DNA from: Nautilus pompilius
Lineage: Eukaryota > Mollusca > Cephalopoda > Nautilida > Nautilidae
Reading direction: 5' to 3'
DNA: 64,000 nt
NCBI GenBank assembly: GCA_018389105.1
Contig: JACATO010000654.1
Location: 558,001-622,000 of the forward strand
Part shown: piece by piece, positions 28,601 to 43,600 of the stretch
How positions within the stretch are numbered: the first letter of the stretch is position 1
How the letters are laid out: every line of letters begins with the position of its first letter
Program-made: the position numbers and the translations under genes
The notes under the pieces: generated by a model
Seen by the model: only the letters and a program-made list of their open reading frames with translations
Database searches by the model: none
What the model was told of the DNA's origin: nothing

Positions 28601-31600
28601 GCCGGGATGTTTCCGTGTACATATATTTACCTGTCAAAGAGTTATGGTTGATCACTCACGCAGGTAAGTAAAACACCTGGTAAAGTGTGAATCAAAGCAC
28701 AAAAAAAAAAAATAACTTGTTAAAGATAAAACTTCACAAATACTATGAAAAGAACTGAAATAACTGTGTGAACGCGGTGTGTGTGGGATTTCGTTATGGG
28801 TGCAAATGATGAAAAGATCTATTGCAATACTGTAAAGGAGAACTAAGCCCGTCAGGTTTTAATTACTAAAAATTACGAAGTTTTTCTTGTTTCATGACAT
28901 CATACAATCCAACACACAGGTGCGAGGCATAGTTTTTTTAAATTAGGGAAACTTTCTTTTTTTTACTTTAAATGGCATTAACTATAAGATGGTACATTCC
29001 TTTTTCTTTGCGAATATAAAGTGTACGCAGAAGGTTGCACGAGCATCCGACAAGGGGCCAAGCTGTCCCCCGCATTCTTGCGACCAAACTCGTGCTCGCC
29101 AGTGATGGCGACTGTCGGACCCATCTGTGAATGTTACCAGATGGTTGCGCACAACTCTCACACGGTCGTGGATTGTATCCTTAAATCGAAAGGCCTGCAT
29201 CCACATGTATGTGCATAGATGCCAGGCAGGCGCTTCCTCGATGTTGCTAACAGATAGAGTATTAACATAAGCATCTGTACCCATCAATGACCCATATGTG
29301 TGGTCAAACTTCGGTCCTGTGTTAAAAGAAGGCGTCGCACCACTTCGTCGAGACCAGTCAAAGTCATTGCTTACGTCCTGGCTAAAGCCGCAGAGATCAT
29401 CATTTTCAAAACCGCAGTTAGTCATTGAGTCTGCAACAAGAACAACAAAGTTTTTAAATAATGCAACCAAAAACTTAATAAATAAAACTGAGCCTAACAT
29501 TCAAAATAAATATTGAATAATTGACTGATAATGCTGATTGTACCCCATGTTATAAATAAATATGGAGGAAATGGTTTTTATCATGTAAAGAGTAGCTTTT
29601 AAAGCCCATCTAGGTCAAATACTGTAAAAATCAATGACTTTTAAATGTGTGAAAATAATAACTGTTTATTAAAGCGGTGGGTGTACTTTCATTAATTGGT
29701 GACCCCTTAATTGAGCTCCTAGCACGTACCTGGGCACTGTCCCGAGATAACCTGTATGTCATCAATAGCGATGTCACCGTGAATGCTGGTACCTCTAACT
29801 CCCTCAAAGACGATATTTTTGTTGAAGGTTGATCTAAGGGAAACACTGGCCTTGTACCATTTGTTGCTGAGGGTTCCCTTGTGGGTCCACACCGGATTGC
29901 CTAGACTGCCACCATTCTTTAGGTACACATTCAGTGTGTTGACATCTGCTCCATACATATGGTACCAAAAGAACAAACACTTAGTTTCCTTCTCTAGTAT
30001 CTGACTGCTGACAAGCCTGGCTGTATCATTTTCTTTGCGAGGTGAGGACGTCTCTATGTAGACGTAGTGACCCTGTTCTACAAAGACAAAGAGAATAATC
30101 ATTTCGATTTCTATATTGCCGAAAAAATTAAGCCCGTTCATTGCCAGTTTTCTCTCTATGTTAATTTACCGAAAAGTTGTAAACCTTTGCATTGTTTTCT
30201 TTCAGTCATCCTGAAGGATGTCTGAGATCTTTATTCCGCACCTGTTTCCACAATATCTAAGGTTTACATAGAACTGATCCAAAAGAGAAGTCAGCACTGC
30301 ATATAGAAGCTCCTGGAAAATTGGGTTTCACTTTCACATCTCAAACACCTGTGCTTATTTAGAGGACATCCCACGGTTGAGAGCCGGAAAGGCCACCAGC
30401 CCTCCCTATTTTTGTCTTAGTGATCCAACAAGGTACCTTGGTGAAGTTGAAAGTATTCAGGGAGCGAGCCAGTCGAGGGACGAGTGCAGAATCTCTACCG
30501 CAAATTCCCAGGAAAATTCATACTATTCATTTTTCAGATGTGAAGGGAAACCGAATCATCCGGAGAAAATCCACTTGGCCAGTTAATGAAGAGCAAGAGA
30601 AAACCCTGGATAGGGAGGTACGCCAAACCGAACTGGGATTCTTGGATATCAATGATCAAATAAAATTCTTTTGAGACATTTAAGAGTCTTGAAAACATAT
30701 TTATCGTTATTTTAGACACAGCCAAAAAAGTTCATAATTAAATGGTCTTTAAATGCTTGTAGCAGTATATTATTGCATTTTATCTCACAATACTTGCAGA
30801 ATGCGCAGAAATTAATTTTTATAGTGTTACTAGAACATGTTATGATATGCTATATTTATTCCATCCTGCTTTTGGTAGTTATTGCAAGAATCGTGTGGAC
30901 GAACCTCCTAATGTCTGCTCAGTGCTGAGTAGTCAATGCATTTAGAAAGAGCGCTGAATGACTTAGTCTGACAGGACAGGGAATCTTTAAAACTGAAAGA
31001 TTTCCAGTGTTTCTTTGTAAATAAATCACAATAGCAATAAGCTTCGTAAATTGCACCACAGCCATATCTCACTAACTGTGCTGCCAAACACAGAATTGTA
31101 CATTTTCCCTTCCTTTCTAAAACATATTTCTACAATATTGCGGTTACCCAGTTTACCGAAAAGACAGTAAAGCTGAGCACATAGCAGTGAGTTCCGTGCA
31201 CAGATGCTTCCCTCCTCCCCCTGCGTTTTGATAATCTCCGATGTGCTTATTGCTGAAAGTATCCGAAACTTGTCTCTCTTGCTTAGCTACTATAATTATA
31301 GATGTCAGTGTCATTTACTCATCTGTTTTCCAAAATAGTTTATTTCCTATTACGTTTCCATGCGATGAGAAAATATTTTCAAAAGAAAATTTGCGATTAT
31401 CTTTGAGTTTCAGGGTTTAGAAAAAAAACAAAACAGTTTGTGATATCAGCAGTTAAGGTTTAAAGCTTTAAAGGTAAACTTCAAAGGAGAGACAAATAGT
31501 CAGTCCCCTGCACAGCGCACGCGCACTTGCATGTGACGAACGGAGTTAAACAAACACACACACATTTATTAATTTTAAATTACTACAGATGATTATAATG

Positions 31601-34600
31601 TTTTATGCTTCCTGGTGTCTAATTTTTTTAAACAGAAGTCCATTCCATGCGTTCAAATAAAATGTCGTAGTGGTTCAGGGAACCTGAAAGCAGCTTCTTT
31701 CTGCTCATACTTAAAAAAAAGAATGATCCCACAATGCAATGCTGCGAAAAGATTACCCTTGAAATAAATACAACTATATATTTCGGCTAGTTTTCTCCAA
31801 TTGTAAATATTATCGCAGTGCAGGATGTATCACCATCAACTCCTACACCTTCATTCCCTCCCAACACCCCCCAGGTGAACTTTTAGCAGGATGCTATTCA
31901 CAGCAGCAGCAGCAATAGCGGTCCATTGTCGAACTCTTAATTTCGGAAAACATTGCTCAGGTTAAATGCTTGCGAGACCGAAATTAATTTTGCAAATCTT
32001 CTGAAAAACGAGAACTTTATATATAAATAGTGATTTGATGATGAGGCAAATCGCCATCCAAAAAGTGTCATCTAAGAACAAAAAAATACGTAATAATTCG
32101 TGAAAAAAAAACGGAAAAAGCCACGAATCTATTTCTCTCAGCTCGGACACGTGTCAAATAATCAAAATGAATATATAGTGAATAAAGGGTAGTTTCTTAT
32201 GTAGTACACAAACATTCACTATTAAAATAATCCTGGAAACAGATTCTATATCAATTTATCCATCTCGGAAAAATGTGATGTATATTTATGCACATGTTTT
32301 GCTATTGTAGCAGTTCTTCTAGGTAAATATTCTAGAATAGGTTACTGGCAAATTATGCAGAGTGGATAACGTCTAATAATGTCTTGGCTACTTATTCTAA
32401 GACTTCTTACTTGTTCCCAAGGTGTGGTCATTATCCGGCCCTGTCCACATCGATGAAGTGGCTCCTTTTTGCAAAGTCCAGTTAAACTGATCATCTGTTG
32501 CTTGGGTCCATAAGCATAATCCATTCTCAAAGTTGCAGTCGTACTTAGATGGAGCTTAAAATGTAAAAAAAAAAATTTACTGTAGGCATTCACAATAAAA
32601 ATAGTCCACAATTTAATAAGTAATAATATCATCATTGAGTGGTCTGACAAAAACATATTTGGTATATTTAGCAAATATGAGGTCGATTATAGCCTCATCT
32701 GCACGTAAGCATATGACGTCGATTATAGCCTCATCTGCACGTAAGCATATGACGTCGGTTATAGCCTCATCTGCACGTAAGCATATGACGTCGGTTATAG
32801 CCTCATCTGCACGTAAGCATATGACGTCGATTATAGCCTCATCTGCACGTAAGCATATGACGTCGATTACAGCCTCATCTGTACGTAAGCATATGACGTC
32901 GATTACAGCCTCATCTGCACGTAAGCATATGACGTCGATTATAGCCTCATCTGCACGTAAGCATATGACGTCGATTATAGCCTCATCTGTACGTAAGCAT
33001 ATGACGTCGATTATAGCCTCATCTGTACGTAAGCATATGATGTCGATTATAGCCTCATCTGTATGTAAGCATATGATGTCGATTATAGCCTCATCTGTAC
33101 GTAAGCATATGACGTCGATTACAGCCTCATCTGCACGTAAGCATATGACGTCGGTTATAGCCTCATCTGCACGTAAGCATATGACGTCGGTTATAGCCTC
33201 ATCTGCACGTAAGCATATGACGTCGGTTATAGCCTCATCTGCACGTAAGCATATGACGTCGATTACAGCCTCATCTGTACGTAAGCATATGACGTCGATT
33301 ACAGCCTCATCTGTACGTAAGCATATGACGTCGATTACAGCCTCATCTGTACGTAAGCATATGACGTCGATTATAGCCTCATCTGTACGTAAGCATATGA
33401 CGTCGATTATAGCCTCATCTGTACGTAAGCATATGACGTCGGTTATAGCCTCATCTGCACGTAAGCATATGACGTCGATTACAGCCTCATCTGTACGTAA
33501 GCATATGACGTCGATTACAGCCTCATCTGCACGTAAGCATATGACGTCGATTATAGCCTCATCTGCACGTAAGCATATGACGTCGATTATAGCCTCATCT
33601 GCACGTAAGCATATGACGTCGATTATAGCCTCATCTGTACGTAAGCATATGATGTCGATTATAGCCTCATCTGTACGTAAGCATATGATGTCGATTATAG
33701 CCTCATCTGTACGTAAGCATATGACGTCGATTACAGCCTCATCTGCACGTAAGCATATGACGTCGGTTATAGCCTCATCTGCACGTAAGCATATGACGTC
33801 GGTTATAGCCTCATCTGCACGTAAGCATATGACGTCGATTACAGCCTCATCTGTACGTAAGCATATGACGTCGATTACAGCCTCATCTGTACGTAAGCAT
33901 ATGACGTCGATTACAGCCTCATCTGTACGTAAGCATATGACGTCGATTATAGCCTCATCTGTACGTAAGCATATGACGTCGATTATAGCCTCATCTGTAC
34001 GTAAGCATATGATGTCGATTATAGCCTCATCTGTACGTAAGCATATGATGTCGATTATAGCCTCATCTGTACGTAAGCATATGACGTCGATTACAGCCTC
34101 ATCTGTACGTAAGCATATGACGTCGATTATAGCCTCATCTGTACGTAAGCATATGACGTCGATTATAGCCTCATCTGTACGTAAGCATATGATGTCGATT
34201 ATAGCCTCATCTGTAGGTAAGCATATGATGTCGATTATAGCCTCATCTGCACGTAAGCATATGACGTCAGTTATAGCCTCATCTGCACGTAAGCATATGA
34301 CGTCGGTTATAGCCTCATCTGCACGTAAGCATATGACGTCGATTACAGCCTCATCTGTACTTAAGCATATGACGTCGATTACAGCCTCATCTGTACTTAA
34401 GCATATGACGTCGATTACAGCCTCATCTATTTGTTGAATTGGGAATTACTGGTGTTGTAACACCTCCGATGCTCTTGCATACTACAAATAGATTAGTAGT
34501 CTTTATTTTTATAGCCCCATTTTACGTTAAGAATAAGTAAAATTAGAAATAAAGGAAAGAACGAAATGATAAGCTTTACTTACGATATGTAGGTCCTGGA

Positions 34601-37600
34601 GAAGTGATGATAGGTTGGACTGTAGTAATGTTATTCTTCACTTGAGCTTTTGTGGGAGATGCTAAAAACATCAACAGAAATAGAGTTTATATATATATGT
34701 TTTATATGAGTTACAAATACCTATATGTGTATACGCAAAAATACCCCTCAGTAAAAGTGTATCTTTAATTTAATTCATTCCGAAATTATATTCTTTTATT
34801 TAAACTTGGTTACTTTTCAAATGTGTATAGGTGACATTGTAACTCTTCTCTTGAGAAAACCACATAGAATGTATCATAGATTCGATTAGGATATGACATC
34901 ACTTCTTTTTATGCTCTCTCTCTCTCTCTCCATCTCTCCCCCTCTGTCTCTCTCCCCTCTCTCTCCATCTCTCTCTCCATCTCTCCCCCTCTTTCTCTCT
35001 CTCCCTCTGTAATAACGTCATATCTCTCTCTCTCAAAAATTTTTAATGGAAAAAGATGTGCTTTTCTAAAGTATCAAACTAACTCTTATACAGATTTAAT
35101 AATTTGCGAAAAGTAGTTTTTAAGTTGAGAGAAACAATAAGAACAAAAAGTTATTGGTGGATAACTATCTAAAAAAAGTAGAAGAATAATTCAAAATTTT
35201 CCCCAAAACTATCTTATCAGTGAGAGAAATAATTAATGAACTTGTTTTGAAAGCTTGCATTTCAAAGATTTATGAGAACTAAACTCTGAAGAAGGAAAAA
35301 GAGAAAGTTTTGTTGAAATGTACGTTGATTAGTTTGTAACTAATAATACAGTGATGGAAAACGCCAGAATCAGCTTTCCTCTTTTGGTGAGTAGTTATAC
35401 ACGTTTAAACGTTTCCTTGGGCTGCCAGTGATCAGTGGTGAGCTACTGGGCTGTCACGGTCGAGGAACGGTGTTCGAATCACAGTCGAGACCAAATGAAT
35501 CAGTTTAACTAGGATATGATTTATTTCCACCAGCCAGAGACGTAGGTTTCCTCTCACATCTAAAAACGAAACTTTTTTTTTTGTTTTTTTAAGTAGACGT
35601 CTTTTAAATACGTGCGGTGGGAGTCTCGCAGGTAACCCTGGATTAGCTTGCTCCTTTACTACTACTCAAGAGCCCTCAGCCCAACCCAGGCATCTTGCTT
35701 GGTCAGCAAGTCTGGTATCCTCACTCCGAGCTCACTATCACGTAGTATCTCTAAACCTCTGAAGTCCAGACTGGAGTTGATGAGGAGAAGAAACTGTTCG
35801 TCCAATGTTGGAACACGAACACACACACACACACACCACACACACACACACAGACAGACACACACACACACACGCACACACACAGGTGTGTACATTCCAT
35901 CCCAATATTTCAATACTCACTTCTACACCACTGGGTGAGGTAGCTGAAGTCGTCCAAAGCGATGAAACCTTTCATGCCACCACCAGTCACGGCTCGAATG
36001 ACGACCTGGTACGGTGTTGAGCTGGTGATGTGGAACGAACCCTGACTCCACCAGGACACCTGGTTTCCCGACAGGGACCACAACGGTGTGGTATTATTGG
36101 CCTTGCAAAAATAGAGACTGCATATAAATCTTCTGGGGGGGTGTCTTTCTATAGTTTTCTCACAGCGCGGCAACTCCAGCTTTGCTTTGCCTTAGTAAGT
36201 TACTAATAAAGAGCTGGAGTTGATGATGTAGATCTCAGAGACGACAGCCATCATGACCTTGTGGATTGGGGAAGACTCGGGGGTAGTTTTTGCAGCGGTA
36301 AGTTGTTACAGCACCAACGATTTCTAATCCGGCGTAGAGATGAGTTATAATAGACGTCACGTTCTTTTGAGATCGAGGCTCAGAGTATTCGACGTCGATT
36401 TTAGCCTCATCCCTGAGTCTGATTCGAAATTACTGATGGCTTAGCAACTTTCCCCATAAAAAAACCCTAACCCTAGCCTCCCGTACTGGCGTGTCTAATC
36501 TCAATTCCCGAGTAAATTAGAGTAGCATTCTTAAAACATCCGTGTTTCAGGTGCTAGGTGAGCCAAATGCCCCATCGCTCTCAAATGTGAACAAACTCCT
36601 GCATAATTATTCGCGTTATTTTCTGACTTGTAATCATACCATCACATGACCAACAGTAGGGAAGCTAACCAACAATCGTTGCTAAAAGGCAGTAAGATGT
36701 CATTAGAGTATATATTAGGTTTCCAGGTGTGAGAATGTCTTGTCTGCCTTGCTCTTGAACTGATCAACTCATTGCTAGGTGTGATACGTACCTGTTTGGT
36801 CAGGAAATAAAACTGATCAAATTAATGTTGCATTTTTTTAAAAAAAAGATCTCCTTTGTAAGAAAATATAATTTATACATTTTTAACCTTAAAAAATTTT
36901 TATAACTGTTAGCAGCATCTTCGTCTATTTCTGTGGTTAATTCACCTCAAAATAACCTGGAAGTCAGGTTGGGAAGCATCGCAGAAAATCGGAGACCAAT
37001 GATTTTTAATTTAGGGATGCCTTGTTCTAAGTAATGATTCTAGGTCTGTACAGCAAACCTAAATACGACCCAGCCACAGTCATATGCAACAGCACCACTA
37101 CAGGTTTACCAAATTGTTTGTTAACTTTATTTACAGCTAATAACATGGATTAATCTTCCCACTCTTCTAGCGTTTTACAGGACGAGACCCGTGTTTCTTG
37201 CCGAGCTGTACTGTTAAGAATTGTTTCGCCATTGTAGTATGTTAGCTGCGTCTCCTAATAAAGTTTAGCTAACCTAACCCTATTACAGAAAATCAAAACC
37301 CGTTCCACAGAGCCGGGTAAAATACTTACCTGCTTCACGAGGAATGTGAGTGCTCCAAACTGGGCTCCGGACATGATGTACCAAAACCTGAAGCAGATTC
37401 CCCGTGGACTGGTCGGGCTGAGTGAGATGGAATACATTTCGGCTATTTTCCCCATTCCTACAAAGCTGGTGTGTCCAAAGTACAGGAAATGACCTGGAAT
37501 CATACCTGTGCATTAGTTTACACTCTGCAGGATAGCAGTGGCCATCCATTCGTATGGCGATAAGAAATCTAGCCTTTAAAGTTTAACGGAAGAAAACTGA

Positions 37601-40600
37601 CAGTGGCCAATAAATAATGATGTAAAACTGACTTTAGACCGACATATAGCCGATTTTCTTTGGCTCTCTGCTGGAACCCCAAGAGTGCTTTACGATAGCT
37701 GTTTTAAGTGTTTAGGAAATTTACAGTACAAAAGTAATTTTGTGTACGAATTGTAAACTAATTCAGCAAAACAGGTTCATGATAATATTTGCAGTAGTCT
37801 ATTAAACATGTGAAGAATCAGAGGACTAGGAAAAACCGGGGCTAAATGTTAATGGAGCAAATTATTACAGCATCGATAATTCCTAATTAAACGATGTAAA
37901 TAGTACCTCACATACCTTGACCCTCGATCTCGAGATATAAGAAGCCTTTATATGCTTTGCCGTGTCAGTCCATGGGTCAAGGGGTATAACTGCTGTAGAG
38001 CTCATCTACCCGTTTAATTAAGAATTACTTACTCATGCTGCAATAACTTACTCTTATAACAACTATAGATCCTGGTCTTTCCTGTTATAAAAAAAAAACA
38101 CGATTTTAATTTTAAAAAAGAATAAACTGAAGCATTGTGATATTACTGCATTAACATAAACATAAATGATGCTTCATACATAATGATTGTATGATACAAG
38201 GGGCGTTCGAATGAAAGCAGGCTGGATATGATCACGGTGATTCCGTTCTTAAGCCTGGTTTTATCTGAACACCTCTAGTTAACGCACAAAGAAGATAATT
38301 TGCAATGAGAAGTGACTTTTGGTACAAAATTAAGGCATGATTTGTAAGAATCTGGAGGCACCTGCAATTCCACACGTTCTCGGCATATTTATTTCTTTGT
38401 GCAATTGATAAAGAAAAAAAATGGTAACAGTAGAAGATGAGTGTTTGTTATCCTCACCTTTGTTTGTGTTGAAGGTATGATCTCCAGATGGATGAGGAAT
38501 CCTGCTGATAATATTCGAGGAAATGGTGACCCATCTCAGATTATTGTTTGGGCCATTGGTCCAACCACATTTGGTAAATTCAAAAGTACAGTCACCTATT
38601 AAAAGAAATCAGAGAATCGTTGTTGTAAACGTAAGCATTTTTTCATGATAATTGTTAACCATTGTGCATACAGGTCAAGATAGGGATTTCAAATTTAAAC
38701 GGTACTTCATCCTTTAAATTAAAAGACCTGCCACTTCGGATCATTCAAGTCCTTATGCACGAACGGGAATAGCAAGATGTTGTTCATTTTATCAAGAATA
38801 TCCCCAGACAGTTGTTCTTGGGTTCTCTGAAACTCGAATTGCGTTTTTTGACCGGATTGGGCGCCGCCGCAAGAACATTTCCTGGGAGAAATAGACACGT
38901 TCATACCAAATATGGTCACGCGTCTTCAGGATGGGGCGTGACGCAGAGGCAAAACATCAAAATAAGAGTTAAAGTAACGGGTTCAACAAAACATCCTTTC
39001 TCGTTTTCACAGTTGTCATTTCATGGATTAGATTTTAAAGATTCAGAGATTGTTATCATTCAACCGTATTAAAAGTCCATTTTATTTTACAGTTTTAATA
39101 TCATACATAAGCAATCTTCTTCGTATTAACTGTTGTTGTTGTTATTGGGAGGGCTAATCATTACACCACCAGTAATTCCTAATTAAACATACCGGTGAGC
39201 TCGTAATTTCTACTTGAACTTATAGCGAGGCGATGCCATGTTCCTTGAGAACGAGGCTCAAAGCACATGTCGTCGATTAGTGCTCGTCTATATGCTTAAT
39301 TAGAAATAAATGATGCTGTAACAACTTCCTCTTGTAAAAGCCAGCTTCGATGGCGCTACTATTAACTCAAAATTACTGTAATAACCCAAAATTGTAGATT
39401 GTAGAATGTTCCGACAAGTTAAGCTGCTGTTACTGCATTGCGTTTCTGTTAACAGTACTGGAATTTTTATGAGTGCCTGTGTTCTTATCAGGCCACGAAA
39501 GAATCAAGTTTTCCTGGAGATTTAGATTTATAAACGAAGGCTTAAATTTGTTTCTTCGTCAGCAGTGAACGGGGATACGGTATAACAGCTGTCTTAATGA
39601 CTTTCTGTATTCTAATTTTACTAAAAAAGGCATCATGACAGCTGAAACGCAGAATCTCCATTTCTTAAGAAAAAGATAGCAAGGCTACTCGACGTCTGAT
39701 AACTAAGAAAACAGTTTTAAAAGGATAAGTTTGTTGGAGGCGGGGTGGGGTAATTGGAACATGAGTCTTTGTTGAGTGTTTAACAGGAAAACTCAGAGTA
39801 TCCCGTTACCTGGTTTTGGACATGACGGCAAAAGTTTGATGTCGTCAATGGCAATATCGCTTGTGAACAAGACGCCTATGACCCCTTGAAACATGATCTG
39901 TTTAGTTGGAGAAGAAAAGAACATTTAAGGTATGTCAAGGGTGTTTAAAAAGGTGAAAGCATGACAAAAGACTATTTACAAATTACCATGAACTGTTTTT
40001 TTTTTTTAAAAACAAATATTAAGATAGATAATTAAAGGTGCTATTTTGAACTTGACTCGAAAGAAAACAGTAGCCCATCTGATTTACCAAGTGAAAAATG
40101 GTGCATGTTTACGGGGCTTAGGAATTCAATAGACCTCCCCGAACTTTACAATTCAGGTAAGGACCAAGACTTTTAAAATATTTAGTGATCTGGACTAATT
40201 AATTTTCACCTGCCCCATAGGTAAAAGTCTAGAATGGGGTGAGCACCCTCAATGTGCCTTTGCAGGGTTAGTTAATTCTCAGCATCCAAGAAGATTTTTT
40301 TCAAACTTCATTTTCGGGACTGGCTGGAGAAACTTAAATGATGTTAGAAGCAGAAGCTGTTAGCACGACAATGATAGAATCATTAAAACGGAGTTGCTGT
40401 TTTTCTTAAATGATTAGAAACAAAGTTGAGCTGTTTATGTTATTCGGATGTAGGTTAGTTTTACGCAGTCATACTTACATACATAGGGGAAAGGTTTGGG
40501 AGAGGAACATATTCTTGAATCCACATGTTTCCTTGATTCCCTCGTCTACTCCACAGCACGGGTCCTGTTTGCTTATAGTTCTTTACGTTGCTTGCATAGA

Positions 40601-43600
40601 CATCCAATCGCCCCATACTTGCACCATACATGTGGTACCAGAAAGTCAAGCACCTGCCGTCACTGGCCTTAAACGGAGGAGTCCACAGTAAAGCATTGTC
40701 ACCCATTCGTCGGTTTGAAGCCTCGGTATAGATATAATGACCTAAAACAACAGTGGCAGCTAATAGTTAATAATTCTTTACATACCAGCAATACTGTTCC
40801 TAAAGTTGGTTCGCAGTCTGTTTGGAGGACGGTGACAGTAAAACTCTAAAACGATGGGAGGCCAATAAAATGGTTTTAAATTTAAAAAAAAGCAATCATT
40901 CCACTTTCTTTACTTATAGATCGTTAAATGCTTTATCTCAACAGTGTGCGCTCTTGTCATCTGCATTCTTCGTATTTTAATAAAATATTAGAAAGCAATA
41001 GAGTTTAGACCCAGGTGTGGAGCGGACAATGACTCCGGTTTCTGACTAAAATCAGAAAAAAGAAAAAAAACAATCACAGATTTTCTATAATTCGTTCGAG
41101 ATAAATTACTTTATGCACTAACCATTAATAGTTCCGTACGTGTGGTCCGTGGTTGGTCCAGTTCTGTAAGAGGGGGTTGAGCGACTTATTCTTGACCAAT
41201 CAAATACGTCGTTTTTGTCTTGAGTATAATTACAAAAGCTGGATTCAAAGTTGCAGTCTACCACAGAGTTATTTGTTGATTCTGGAAAAAAAAAACAGAA
41301 GTAAATAAGATGTTTAAAAAATGAGATATTATTTCTACCGGCCGACTATTTCTTTTAGAAATACTAAGTATGGGATTAAAATAAATAAGTGCTTTACTGA
41401 TATATTTTGAGTCTATTGGGGCTCGAAAAAATGCTGTACTCAGATAATATTTCCCTATCACAGACTTCATAAATGTCTTTATTTATATGTTTAATTTCAA
41501 ACATTTTTTCATTGAGAGAGGTTAGATAATATGTCATTTCGATGAATCTGTCCAAGTCTATGTTTAATCGACTCGAATCTTTTGTACTCCTTTTGTTGTT
41601 TCACATAAAAGCCATCAATAGGATTCAGCGAATTGGACGCAGTCGGGTCAACAGGTCCGAATCGGAAGAAAGGGCCGACCCAGTATTAAATTCAACACTT
41701 TCATCTCGATGTTAACAGTTACCTCCAGAACGGTTTTAAGAGAGCGATTCGGAATTCCTTTTTACTGTTTATCTTTGAAACGAAATCCTCGTATCTCTTT
41801 TACCGCTGGACTGTAGGCGTCACCTGGCCATGCCAAACAACTGCGATCAAAAACATGTCTGATCATCTCCAAAGGGAATAGCTAACTGCTAATTAGCACA
41901 ATTTTAACGATATTCGTGCTGTCTTTATTTAGTTAGCTTTAATGGTGGCCAAAGGTATTGGAAAATTATTGAGTCTTTATTGCATATAATACAATATTAA
42001 AAAGGCACCTAATTAAGTATTGTTTCCATATCCATAGGGGAATTGTACCCAATAATAATGTACTTTTGGAGATAGAGGAATAAATTTCAGTCATTAGTAG
42101 ACACTTCCCAATATTGTTTTGACTAGAGAGTATTATTATAACAAAAGAAATATATAAATAATAGATCGGAAAAGAAAACAGACTTTTTACGTTAAAAACT
42201 AAGAGTATTCAGTTGATGGGATCATTTTGGCCACCGCTGTATCCCCACAGAATGCAAGAAAAATCGGATCTGTTTATGTTTTCTTTATTGGTACATTATC
42301 AAAAACTACTCACTGCTACAGAGACCACTATAGATGGACATGTCATCCAGCGCAATGTCTCCTTGATACCCGCTACCAAAGATGCCTTCAAAAACAACCT
42401 GTATTTCAAAGACACAGCAATACAAATTATTTAGTGTTATTAAAGACTGCACAATCGGTAAGTTATTTTGTTTTGAACTTTCAAGTTCTTACCCCCAATT
42501 CTCTCTCTCTCCCCATCCCTCTCTCTCTCTCATCTCTCCCCATCTCTCTTTCTCAACAAGCAAGTAGCTGTTTTTAAAAAATCATATTATTTTCATAAAT
42601 AAGAATAAATAATCCCATAAAAATTGTATTATTTTAACTGGATGGTTGTCTATAAGTATTGACTGCAGTTCTGTAGAAATACTTTCAAAATACAAATTTC
42701 AATTTTCACTCTTCTCTCTCACGGAGCAGCTTCATTGCAAGTCAAGCACTAATTTTATTACCATAGTTAGATCCTGCAGCTGTCAGATCTTCTCCACTGG
42801 TTGTTAGCGGCATCTTCTGCTAAGATTTATTACCTTTATCCCTAATATCCACACTCAGAATAGGAAAGTAAAAGTTTCTGATTAAAGTGTCTGTAACATC
42901 TCTCATGAAAAAACACTTAACAGTTAACTGCCTTGTTTTAAAATTGCATTTTCACGGGTCAAGAATTGGCAGCAGCAACAAGCTCTGCATTTCACAACAT
43001 TTCCGAATATAAATGGCTTTTGTTTTTATTTAGCCATTTAGTTAAAAGGTTAAATGTAAAAGAAAATGGCTTTCCTTTTGCAAAGAAAAAAAGAAAAGGT
43101 TTGCAACTTTTTAGAGACAATATTTTTTTTTTTAAAAATATACCATTTCTGAGTTGATACGCAAATTATTTGGCGTCTTGGATGGTTTTTGGATAATTAA
43201 GTCATTAAGTTCTTAGGTTCTATTCAAGACAGTTACATTTAGGTAGAAAGGTTCTTAGGTGTAGACCGAAGTTAATCGACATTTTATCTAATTATAAGTA
43301 GGTTTTATTTAAAAAAAATTCTATGAAAATACTGTGCACTTGAGATATAATCAACATAAGATTTCTAACAGCTTCTGTTCAAGAATTCCTTACAATTCCT
43401 TCTATAAACAAAGCCATATATTAATGGACAGCATCAGTTAGTCTCACTCTCTATCTGCTTACATTTGTAATCAGCTTTCATTAACCCTAACCCTACAACC
43501 ATTTACTTTTTAATTATTTATTTTCTCTGATTATTTCCCTTATGCATCCAGTCCAACCCGCATCCCTCGAATTGTCGCTTTTAAAAGGGGGTCTGTTAGT

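Noticed and set aside
8760-31750. Shared cacaatgcaatgct-like words near 8,765 and 31,728
   Set aside because: The similarity stops after about 15 bases and the flanks do not align.
32635-34437. 600-codon plus-strand open frame of a 12-residue repeat ([12 protein letters not shown] type)
   Set aside because: It is fully explained by a 36-bp tandem unit without stops, lies inside an intron of the MAM gene on the opposite strand, and has no other coding sign.
36464-36480. Telomere-like ccctaaccctaacc motif (also near 43,483)
   Set aside because: Only two to three units each, too short to be an interstitial telomere tract of note.
38198-38225. ggggcgttcgaatgaaagc, resembling a mariner-type inverted-repeat end
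   Set aside because: No matching second end or transposase remnant was found nearby.
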